From contig JANSXW010000007.1 of the NCBI GenBank assembly GCA_024742755.1, positions 1 through 64,000 of the forward strand: DNA of 64,000 nt. Reading direction: 5' to 3'. A program made the position numbers and the translations under genes. Below the pieces are notes generated by a model. It saw only the letters and a program-made list of their open reading frames with translations. It did not search any database and was not told the origin of the DNA. Shown one piece after another: positions 53,191-61,030 of the stretch; position 1 is the first letter of the stretch; the number at the start of each line of letters is the position of its first letter. Source of the DNA: a bacterium (GTDB lineage Bacteria > Bacteroidota > Bacteroidia > Chitinophagales > Saprospiraceae).

Positions 53191-53340
53191 ATGACCAGAA
53201 GATCGACCAACCGGACTGATGCCGATCCAACTGCAGTACGTATGCCATTTCCACTCCCCATTGTGGAAGCCAAGAAGAAGAAAAAGTGCTGTAAAAAGTA
53301 CAAGAAAGGGAAGCGGTGCAAGAAGTGCCCTGATTGTTAA
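53191..53340 (+). CDS. 49-aa Lys/Cys-rich basic protein
   Basis: ATG at 53191, TAA at 53338-53340. The first 28 residues are polar (MTRRSTNRTDADPTAVRMPF), and the tail is packed with Lys and Cys: EAKKKKKCCKKYKKGKRC then KKCPDC. Similar short proteins with a KKCCKKYKKGKRC tail appear to be widespread among Saprospiria-like bacteria, from memory and not checked. The Cys pairs could bind zinc or an iron-sulfur cluster, and the charge suggests nucleic acid or phosphate binding. A TAnnTTTG-like element is 44 bp upstream. Its stop overlaps the end of the convergent methyltransferase gene by 4 bp. Confidence 0.7.
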   Translation: MTRRSTNRTDADPTAVRMPFPLPIVEAKKKKKCCKKYKKGKRCKKCPDC

Positions 53341-53990
53341 GCTTTTTTCAGCTCAAAGACCCAGTAATCGAACAAGCCGCCGGGCTTCAGCAGTTGTTTG
53401 CGCAAGATGCTGAAGCCCGCTCCTTTCACCTGTGCTTCGTACTGAGCCAGGGTATATTGATGGGGGTGGAGCACATCTCCGGGAACCGCAGCGAAAACCG
53501 GTTGCAATACCGGATAGCGGTGGGCATCGACGGAAAGCCAGCAGGTGCCATCGGGTTTGAGTGCTTGCTGCAACCGCAACAGGGCCCGTTGCATATCTGC
53601 GACGTGATTGATGACGTTGAGGCAAAAAATGTAGTCGTACGCGTCCTCTTCCTCCAGCCCCTCCAACGCCATTTGCCGAAAGGCGACCCCGGCATACTGT
53701 GCAGGCTGAAAATGCGGCAGCGCCTGATAGCGCTCCAGAAGAGGGTCTATAGCGGTGACAGCCGCACCATCGAGCACCATAAAAATGCCCGCCGGCCCAC
53801 AGCCAGCGTCCAGCACTTTGCTCCCCGGCGGCACGGCTATGCCCAGTTGCTCTATTACGCGCTGCCAGTAAGCGGCTTTCTGCGCCAGGTAAACTGCCGG
53901 CGTTTTTTCCGACAAGTAGCGCTTCCACCAACGGATTTCCGCCCATTGCGCGATTTTCCACCTTAAATTAGAATGCTGTTTTTTTGCCAT
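53337..53990 (-). CDS. Class I SAM-dependent methyltransferase
   Basis: 217 residues from the ATG at 53990. After a basic N-terminus (WKIAQWAEIRWWKRYLSEKT), the SAM-binding motif VLDAGCGPAGIFMVLDG appears at about 65-81, AVTAIDPLLERY is motif II, and YIFCLNVINHVADMQRALLRL is the post-II region. Members act on small molecules, quinones or lipids; the target is unknown. The divergent Smr gene begins 54 bp away. Confidence 0.85.
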   Translation of the reverse strand: MAKKQHSNLRWKIAQWAEIRWWKRYLSEKTPAVYLAQKAAYWQRVIEQLGIAVPPGSKVLDAGCGPAGIFMVLDGAAVTAIDPLLERYQALPHFQPAQYAGVAFRQMALEGLEEEDAYDYIFCLNVINHVADMQRALLRLQQALKPDGTCWLSVDAHRYPVLQPVFAAVPGDVLHPHQYTLAQYEAQVKGAGFSILRKQLLKPGGLFDYWVFELKKA

Positions 53991-54044
53991 GACCGGTGAG
54001 CGTCGTACTTTGTGAGCGTCCAAAGATAATGAAAATAAAAAGCC

Positions 54045-55094
54045 ATGCTCGTATCAGTGGGTACGCGGGTGCGTTTGGTCCACTTGCGTGAAAACGGGGT
54101 TGTCACGGAGCTCCTCCAGGAGGAGGGCATGGCGAGGGTACGCCTTGATGACGGAGACGAAATCCCGGTTTTTCTGGAGGACCTTTCCCGGCCCGACCCT
54201 GCACCTTCCAGCAAACCGCCCGTAAAAGCCAAATTCGTGCCGGGCAAGCAGGACAAGGTGGAAACGCCCCCGGAGCGCCCGCCCATCGAGAGCCAGTACC
54301 TGATCATCAAGAGCAAAGGCATCCAACTGGCTTTTGACCCGCTGCCGGAACCGGACGGACAGGTGCGCGAATACAATATTTACCTGCTCAACGATACCCG
54401 AAACGACTATCTTTTCACTTTTGAGCTACAGCTTGACGGGCGCGTGGCACACCGGGAAAACCACAAGATTGACCGTACTTCCTATGTGCCGGTCGGGCAG
54501 CTCCATTTCGACCAGCTCAACGATGCCCCCACCGCAGTGGTCACCTGCTGGCGCCTGACCACCTCCGGCACCGGCCCAAAAACAGAGAAGACGCTGCGCA
54601 TACGCCCCAAGCAGTTTTTCAAGCGGACCAAAACGGCTCCCCTGCTCAACCGGAAAGTCCATCTGTTCCTCGTTTTCAGCCCCGACGAGGACCAGCAGCC
54701 AAAACAGACGGAAGCAGAAGACCTCAGGGATTACACCCGCAAAAATTCACGCCCCAAACCCGAGTGGCAGGACATCCGCACCCGTATGCCCCACGAGGTG
54801 CTGGAAATGGCTGAATTCATTCCCGAAATAGACCTGCACATCGAAGAGCTGCGCGGCGACTTTAAGAAGCTGAGCAATGCTGAAATCCTGCGCATACAGC
54901 TATTCCACTTTGACCAGTATATGCGCAAGGCCATCCGCTTGGGGGTGGAGCGGGTGTTTATCATCCACGGGATCGGCAAAGGCAAGCTGCGGGATTCGAT
55001 TGCGAGCCGGCTTATTCAGATGCCGGAGGTCCGCTCTTTCCGCAATGAGTACCACCACCGGTACGGGTATGGGGCTACGGAGGTTATTTTTTAA
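54045..55094 (+). CDS. DUF2027/Smr domain protein
   Basis: 349 residues. The first 60 residues form a small beta domain (VGTRVRLVHLRENGVVTELL). A DUF2027-like middle part at about 85-245 (GIQLAFDPLPEP, YNIYLLNDTRNDYLFTFEL) is joined to a C-terminal Smr domain at about 270-349, with IDLHIEELRGDF and VFIIHGIGKGKLRDSIAS, the HGxGxGxLR motif of MutS2-type nucleases. This domain pair is common in Bacteroidota. The Smr part suggests RNA or DNA cleavage or ribosome rescue; the real role is unknown. Confidence 0.88.
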   Translation: MLVSVGTRVRLVHLRENGVVTELLQEEGMARVRLDDGDEIPVFLEDLSRPDPAPSSKPPVKAKFVPGKQDKVETPPERPPIESQYLIIKSKGIQLAFDPLPEPDGQVREYNIYLLNDTRNDYLFTFELQLDGRVAHRENHKIDRTSYVPVGQLHFDQLNDAPTAVVTCWRLTTSGTGPKTEKTLRIRPKQFFKRTKTAPLLNRKVHLFLVFSPDEDQQPKQTEAEDLRDYTRKNSRPKPEWQDIRTRMPHEVLEMAEFIPEIDLHIEELRGDFKKLSNAEILRIQLFHFDQYMRKAIRLGVERVFIIHGIGKGKLRDSIASRLIQMPEVRSFRNEYHHRYGYGATEVIF

Positions 55095-56959
55095 AGTGGC
55101 TCCTCACCTGTACGCTGAGTGAATTGAAAGAACAGGCTTCTGATTTTCCGGGAAAGTTTCTTTTTATCTTCTATACTAAGTTGTTGTGCCAAACGGATCT
55201 TAGCCTTTTCTACCCCGCTAAGCGTTACAAACAGCATTTCGCTGATTTCCTGGTTGTTGAAGCCAAGTGCGATGAGTACAATGTACTGCAATTGCCGTTT
55301 TGAAATATCTGGATATTTGCGCAGCATATTATCAATAAATCCAGGGTAATTCTGATTAAAATCCAATAGAAAATCCTCCCATACCGGTTCTTCCCTGAAA
55401 GCCATTTCTACTTTCCGGACAAGCATAGATGTATTGCGCCGGTAACGGCCGCAAATATCCAGAATCCTGGCTCTCAACTGGTTAGACTGTACCGACTGCT
55501 TAAGCAACCGGTGTTTGTGCCGCGCCAGCTCTTCGTGCCTCATTTTGCTTAAGGCTTCAAGCTGTTGTTGCCGAGCTTCCAGCGCCTCTTTTTTATATTG
55601 CATCTTCTGCCGATAGAAGTAAAAAAGGAAGAAAAATAACACCATAATAATCCCCAGGCCAAAGGCGATCCTTTTGTTGTAGCTGGCACGCTTCAGTAAC
55701 CATACTTTTTCCTTTTCCTGTTGTTGCAGCATTTTCTGATACTGACCGACCCGATAACTGGTGGTCATATCCGAAAGTATGCGACGATTGCTCCTTCGGA
55801 CGAGGCTGTCTGCTAATTTCTTACTTATAAGCATATCGTCAAGCGCCTGTTTGTACTTACCGAGCTGCTGGTAAGCCTCCGAGCGAAGTTCATACATTTC
55901 AAGTGTCGCTGTTGTATAGAATTCTCCGCAGTTTATCCCTTCTGTCAATAAAGCTAAGGCTGCTTTCGGTTGTTGCTCCTCAAACAGACGCAAGCGGCTG
56001 TTCCAAATCGCCCAATCCGGATCACACTCCAGCCCTTCTTCCTCATAATATGCCCTATAGTCTTCCAGGTATCTACGCAGTTTTTTCCAGTCTTGTTGCT
56101 CATAGGCATAATCTATGCTTTCAGCAAGCAGGTAATGCTGCCCGAACTGATGTCCCTGGGCTAAAACCCATGCAGTATCAAGGTGATTCTGAAACGCCTC
56201 TTTATCTTTAAGCTCCCGATAGACCTGAGCCACGTTAAAATGGCTCAGATAACTCAGATAAGGATAATCCTGCAATTGAGCAGTATCAAGCAGAGCCTGA
56301 AAGACCTGTACTGCCTGCCGGTAATTTTCCTGCTTCTTATGGATAATACCTATATTCAAACGGACCACACTCCGGCTTCTTGCTGCATAGGGGGTTGTGG
56401 CGTATTCGCCATGCTCTAAGGCCTGCTTAAAGTACTGCATGGCAGTCTCGAAATACTGCGTTTTCAAATAAGCAACCCCAAGGTTAGACAAATTGGAAAG
56501 GGCAACAGCCGGATGCTTCTGAGCATCCAGTAAATTAATGGACTGTTCTAAAAATTCAATCGCCTTTTCGAAATCTCCTTTGGCCAAGTGGATATTGCCC
56601 AGCACTCCCAAATCAGATGATAAGTAAAAGGTATCCGAGAGCAGAGAATCGCACCTGAGTGCCAATTTGACATAATGGAAAGCCGTATCAAAGACACTTC
56701 TTCTCACTGCCTGATTAGCCCGGTGGTTATAATAATACTGAGCATGAAGCGAAAAGGGGGCCGGAGAGACATATGTTTTTTCATAAAATCTCAACAAACA
56801 TTCTGCCTCCGAATTGCCCTGAGCATCGATTTGTACGATATGGGAAATTAATTCTTCAGCTGAAAACCCATCTGGCAATCCATATATGATTTCCTGGCAA
56901 TCGGCTGCCAGTAACAGAGGCAGGAAACTCATCCAAAAAACGACTACAACTCTACGCAT
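55091..56959 (-). CDS. TPR membrane protein with C-terminal HTH, signal-transduction type
   Basis: 622 residues. Signal peptide to about residue 18, about eight TPR units from 90 to 400 in the periplasm, one membrane segment at about 430-450 (GLGIIMVLFFFLFYFYR), a coiled coil (about 455-500) and an HTH of the LuxR/GerE type at about 545-600 (ISKRQLQYIVLIALGFNNQEISEMLFVTLSGVEKAKIRL). This layout is frequent in Bacteroidota and is thought to be a one-component or partner-binding sensor. It overlaps the end of the Smr gene by 4 bp and faces the gene at 57257, a possible target. Confidence 0.82.
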   Translation of the reverse strand: MRRVVVVFWMSFLPLLLAADCQEIIYGLPDGFSAEELISHIVQIDAQGNSEAECLLRFYEKTYVSPAPFSLHAQYYYNHRANQAVRRSVFDTAFHYVKLALRCDSLLSDTFYLSSDLGVLGNIHLAKGDFEKAIEFLEQSINLLDAQKHPAVALSNLSNLGVAYLKTQYFETAMQYFKQALEHGEYATTPYAARSRSVVRLNIGIIHKKQENYRQAVQVFQALLDTAQLQDYPYLSYLSHFNVAQVYRELKDKEAFQNHLDTAWVLAQGHQFGQHYLLAESIDYAYEQQDWKKLRRYLEDYRAYYEEEGLECDPDWAIWNSRLRLFEEQQPKAALALLTEGINCGEFYTTATLEMYELRSEAYQQLGKYKQALDDMLISKKLADSLVRRSNRRILSDMTTSYRVGQYQKMLQQQEKEKVWLLKRASYNKRIAFGLGIIMVLFFFLFYFYRQKMQYKKEALEARQQQLEALSKMRHEELARHKHRLLKQSVQSNQLRARILDICGRYRRNTSMLVRKVEMAFREEPVWEDFLLDFNQNYPGFIDNMLRKYPDISKRQLQYIVLIALGFNNQEISEMLFVTLSGVEKAKIRLAQQLSIEDKKKLSRKIRSLFFQFTQRTGEEPL

Positions 56960-57256
56960 TCTTATCCAAAGAGGGTTATTACCACAAGGTAAATTGATTA
57001 ACGTTTAGCGTACTGTTGTTCCGTATTTGCTTAACTGCCTCAAAGGTACACCAAAATCACCAGTCTGAAAAAGCACCTTCCAATCAGCATAATAAATTTA
57101 TTTTCAATTAATTACACCCAATTGTCCGGTTTCCTTCCTCGAGCTTTTCGATGAAAAGTTTGAAATTCCAATAGTTGCGAAATGATATTTATGGCCTGAT
57201 GGCAGTATACAAAAGCCCAATATTTTTCATCCTGTTTTTCTAATGAACCGTCCATC
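56960..57256. other. Divergent AT-rich promoter region
   Basis: About 300 bp between the TPR-HTH gene and the secreted protein gene. It is AT-rich from about 57060 to 57240. No perfect -7 element, operator or RNA gene was identified. Confidence 0.45.
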
Positions 57257-59110
57257 ATGCGAAGTTTAGTACAAGTCATTAGCACCCTGTTACTCCTGCT
57301 TGGGCCCTCTCCTGCATTTGGACAGGAAACACAACTCACTCCTCTTCAGCAATTGCTCATCTGGGAACATACTCCGGAAGAAGAACTACTGGCAACGCTT
57401 GGTGAATCCTATCGCCCAATCATTAATCGCTGGGAGGCATGCCTTTCCGCAGGGGAATGTAACAACCTACCTACTGACAAAATACAGGCTATGCTTCAGG
57501 CGAGTATTCAGAAGCAATTGTACGATAGTGCACGTGTGGCAGAACAGTACCTGAACCTGGAGAAATGGCTCTTACTCGATACACTTAAAACCTATGCCCC
57601 CACACTTGCAGCAGACTCTGTAACCAGGCTCACCTCTAAAACCAGCCCGCTTCCCCAGGTTAAGAAGCTTTTATTGCCTCGGCCCCAGCCGCCAGCCCCG
57701 CTTTGGCTAAAAGTGGCAGACGACCTGCTCGTGAATACGGTTGAGGAAGAAGCTATTGAAACGGCCGTCCAAATGATCAAAACGGAACTCCAAAAACTGA
57801 AAGAAACCGATACGCTGATTCATATCCTTTTCCCGGAGGTCAGCCGTCAAATACAAAACTACTCAGCGCGCATGCCCGCTACGCTGGCCATTCAACACTT
57901 TAAGGCAGCGCTGATCATGGATTATCAGCAGTTGGACGCCCGTTTCCCATTCGCTTTGCAACAGATGGGGCGATTAGACAGCCAAAGCGTTCAGATTATT
58001 GAAGAAGGAGAGTATTGGCTGGACCGCTACTGGCAGGGACATATCGAGCCACCTGTATTTGCAGATGATGCCCCCAGCAGTCTATCATTCCCTGTCAATA
58101 ACTGGCTCACCTTCCTGAACGGTGCCTTCAATATAACTGCAGATCAGCCCTTGCACCCAATTGCGGTCAGGCAGCTCAGAGAGCGTGGTCGGCTCACTCA
58201 GCTTTGTAATTGGTGGGCGGGATTAAATGCTACAGCCACTACCTTCTCCCCTGCCTTACTTAATGATCTTCCGTACAAATACGCACAGGGTATGATCAGC
58301 TACCACCAGTTTATCCGCAATGCCCGCATCCAAACAGGTACATCCCCGAGAGCAGATTTGTTAAAGGACTACATCAAAACTTTCCTGGACCTAAGAGGCT
58401 GCTTCCTCTCTCCTAAGGATGCGCTGGAGTCAGAACAGATCCTTAATGCAATCGCAAACCTCAGGTACAATAGCAAATCCAAACCTGCGCAGCATAAAGC
58501 GCTTATGGGCATAGCCGAAACACTCGAACTCGATAATCACCCGCTTGTACTTTTACTGGGCAATCTTGCCCTACAGGATGACCTCGATGACTTCCAACAA
58601 ACCCTAAAGGAAATTTACCTCCCTCATGCCAGCTTTTCCAGTTTGCGCAAAAACAAAAGAACCTATCTGCTGATGGGCTATGCCGGGCTTCATTCAGGAC
58701 TTGAAACCAGCCTTCACCCCGACCGCAACCTCAAAGGCTTACACACGGCTATGGGGATTTGCGCAGGCCCGGCAGTTAGTATCGGCACGGGTAAATTCGC
58801 ACACACCTTTTTGCTGCAGCTCATTGACCTCGGGGCTCCTTTTTCGTTTCTAATCAGAGATGCAGCGGAAATCCGGAGCGGGCAGTTTCCGGAAACTATC
58901 AATCTCGAGGCTGTGCTTTCTCCTGGAGCAGGGTATTTCCTGGGGCTCCAAAACACTCCGCTCAGCCTGGGGCTAAGCGCAGCTATGGTCAATAATGGCC
59001 GGACAGACCCAAGTGGCCTCGAAACCGATATACTCAGGTTCAACCTCGGGTTGTACCTCGATTTCCCCATTTACACATTAGCCCAAATCCGTCATTCATT
59101 TACTCATTAA
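57257..59110 (+). CDS. Exported protein of unknown function
   Basis: 617 residues with a signal peptide ending near PAFGQ (residue 22). Residues 25-450 are mainly helical (LQQLLIWEHTPEEELLATL, then long amphipathic helices), and the last 150 residues look beta-rich with repeated GL/GT patterns (GLHTAMGICAGPAVSIGTG, VLSPGAGYFLGLQNTPLSLG) like a small outer-membrane barrel. No named domain was recognised. It lies 11 bp before the acidic secreted protein gene, so the two are probably one operon, next to the divergent TPR-HTH sensor. Confidence 0.6.
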   Translation: MRSLVQVISTLLLLLGPSPAFGQETQLTPLQQLLIWEHTPEEELLATLGESYRPIINRWEACLSAGECNNLPTDKIQAMLQASIQKQLYDSARVAEQYLNLEKWLLLDTLKTYAPTLAADSVTRLTSKTSPLPQVKKLLLPRPQPPAPLWLKVADDLLVNTVEEEAIETAVQMIKTELQKLKETDTLIHILFPEVSRQIQNYSARMPATLAIQHFKAALIMDYQQLDARFPFALQQMGRLDSQSVQIIEEGEYWLDRYWQGHIEPPVFADDAPSSLSFPVNNWLTFLNGAFNITADQPLHPIAVRQLRERGRLTQLCNWWAGLNATATTFSPALLNDLPYKYAQGMISYHQFIRNARIQTGTSPRADLLKDYIKTFLDLRGCFLSPKDALESEQILNAIANLRYNSKSKPAQHKALMGIAETLELDNHPLVLLLGNLALQDDLDDFQQTLKEIYLPHASFSSLRKNKRTYLLMGYAGLHSGLETSLHPDRNLKGLHTAMGICAGPAVSIGTGKFAHTFLLQLIDLGAPFSFLIRDAAEIRSGQFPETINLEAVLSPGAGYFLGLQNTPLSLGLSAAMVNNGRTDPSGLETDILRFNLGLYLDFPIYTLAQIRHSFTH

Positions 59111-59121
59111 AAACAACAAAT

Positions 59122-60915
59122 ATGCTTTTTAGAAAGGCTTTACTCCTGTGTCTCAGTTTCTGGATCCTGACGGTCCATACTATTGCTCAAACCAGCCAGC
59201 AGGCGGTATCTTTCACCAACAAGGGTACTGAGAAAGTGTGGGCTTACGCCTACCATGAAGGCTGTTTTGAAAGCGCTATCCCTGCCCTGTGCTATAATAG
59301 CCAACTGGACGCCGGACAAGAAGTAAGTTATACCCCACCTGATATTATCCGCAACTGGGACACCTTCAAGGAGGTATTTCAATTTGTAGGGGACGCGCTG
59401 ATGATTGTAGCCGGGCTGGTCGTCACCGTTGTCACTGCAGGGGCCGGTGCCGAGGTGGAAGCGGGTGCTATTGCTGAGGTAGCGGCCACTACCGGTGCTG
59501 AAGCTGGCCTTGACGCCGTTGACGCTGCAGAAGCTATAGAAACGGCCGCCGAAACCACCGAAATGTCTATTGAATCCACGTCTGAAGTAGCTACCGAATT
59601 CCCGGAAGTGTTTAGTGCAGCGGAGGAAGGCGGAGATACAGCAGCAGATATGGGCAGCGAAGCACTCACTCAAACAGAGGGGCAAACAGAAGACCTTGCT
59701 GAGGATGCCGCTGATACAGCTGATGACGCTGCCGATGGTGAGCAGAGCGACTCCGGCAGCGATACAGACAGCGACTCCGATAGTGGGGATGATAGCGCTG
59801 ACGATCAAAACGATAATGATGCTAATAGTCAGGATGAGGACACAGACAATGAGGGCGATGACGAGGAGGATGAGGACGAAGATGACTGCAATTCCAACGC
59901 TTCCTCAGCCACACAAAACCTCACCAAAGCTAAAAATGCCATATCAAAAGCTAAGAGCCTGTACAAAAACATCAAAGCGAAAATCCCTGACCCCATGAAA
60001 GAGACTTTTAAAGAACTCCGCAGTCAGTATCAATTTGTCAAAGGCCCGGCAGAAAAACTATATGCCAAAGTCCTCTCTGATGATGACGGAGGAAGCGACC
60101 ACCCTATTGACTATGAGTCTGATGCCCCTCCTACCGATGATATGGCCTGCGAGCTTAAAGCGCTCAACAAAATCGCAAAAGACGCCAAAAAACTAACGGA
60201 CAAGGGGTTCAAACTGATTAAGGATTTGGATAAAGAAGACCGCCAGAAGGTTAGCCACCTTTACTCATTAGTCCATATGGGGCTCGGGCTCCCTGTACCC
60301 ATTCAGACTTGGAGCAAAAACCGGGAATGGGCCTATGTGGTAGAAAGCGAGGGTGCACTTTATACCGCTAAAGCAGGGCATATTTCCCTGGACGGCAACA
60401 CGTTTGAACTCATCTGGTACCCTCCCGGAGATACGACCGGCAACCATGATGTATACTGGGCTAAATATGCAGGCCCCACTTACCCCGCAGGAACCTATTA
60501 TAAAGGCAATACCCAGCCCCTTCCTCAGGTTGAAAACTTGCAGGAAAGTTATACCGTTGACAATAACAACCTGATTTCCGTTAGCAAAGTAGCCAGAACT
60601 AACAAAACCATTCAATTCTCGCTCAAAACCAACGAAAGTGTAACCTGGTGGAAAGGTATTCAGGTGTTTTACCATACCAAGGATGGGTCCATAAAATCCC
60701 AAATTATCCAAACCCAGGGTGATGACCACCAGGTATGGGGCGATGTTATCGACTTATCCGATGTTGACCCTTACCCACCTCTGACGGTACAGTTCTGGAA
60801 AGCGAAAGCTTTTGGAGTACATACTCAGGTAGGCAGTGACACCTTCTCTATTGAGGATATCATTAACAAAGATGGCAATGGCAACACCGTAGTCTTCTTT
60901 TGGGAAAACGATTGA
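59122..60915 (+). CDS. Large acidic secreted protein of unknown function
   Basis: 597 residues. Signal peptide to about 22 (VHTIAQ), a beta domain to about 75 with three Cys (HEGCFE, PALCYN), a hydrophobic Gly/Ala/Val stretch at 93-125 (MIVAGLVVTVVTAGAGAEVE), then an acidic low-complexity region from about 165 to 255, dominated by Asp, Glu and Ser. A helical part (265-390) with four Lys-rich stretches follows, and the last 200 residues are a beta domain (VWAYVVESEG-like segment, YDLIWYPPGD-like segment, ending VVFFWEND). The hydrophobic plus acidic plan recalls secreted toxins or effectors, but no known toxin domain was recognised. Confidence 0.6.
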   Translation: MLFRKALLLCLSFWILTVHTIAQTSQQAVSFTNKGTEKVWAYAYHEGCFESAIPALCYNSQLDAGQEVSYTPPDIIRNWDTFKEVFQFVGDALMIVAGLVVTVVTAGAGAEVEAGAIAEVAATTGAEAGLDAVDAAEAIETAAETTEMSIESTSEVATEFPEVFSAAEEGGDTAADMGSEALTQTEGQTEDLAEDAADTADDAADGEQSDSGSDTDSDSDSGDDSADDQNDNDANSQDEDTDNEGDDEEDEDEDDCNSNASSATQNLTKAKNAISKAKSLYKNIKAKIPDPMKETFKELRSQYQFVKGPAEKLYAKVLSDDDGGSDHPIDYESDAPPTDDMACELKALNKIAKDAKKLTDKGFKLIKDLDKEDRQKVSHLYSLVHMGLGLPVPIQTWSKNREWAYVVESEGALYTAKAGHISLDGNTFELIWYPPGDTTGNHDVYWAKYAGPTYPAGTYYKGNTQPLPQVENLQESYTVDNNNLISVSKVARTNKTIQFSLKTNESVTWWKGIQVFYHTKDGSIKSQIIQTQGDDHQVWGDVIDLSDVDPYPPLTVQFWKAKAFGVHTQVGSDTFSIEDIINKDGNGNTVVFFWEND

Positions 60916-60920
60916 ACCGA

Positions 60921-60969
60921 CTAAAGATTGGCCTGGCCGGGAGCAATGCCCGGTCAGGCCGATCTTTAG
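60921..60969. terminator. Strong symmetrical hairpin between convergent genes
   Basis: Arms 60921-60941 and 60949-60969 pair over 21 bp with two G-T pairs around a 7-nt loop. It lies 6 bp after the stop of the acidic protein gene. There is no T run; it may act as a bidirectional terminator. Confidence 0.7.
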
Positions 60970-61030
60970 CCTGCTGAATCGTTCTTGGGGGGTTCCTGTG
61001 AAGTGGCAACTTTAATAGCCCAGGGTGAAA

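Noticed and set aside
60921..60969. Riboswitch or small RNA
   Set aside because: A single long hairpin between convergent genes without a conserved aptamer; termination or mRNA protection is the simplest view.
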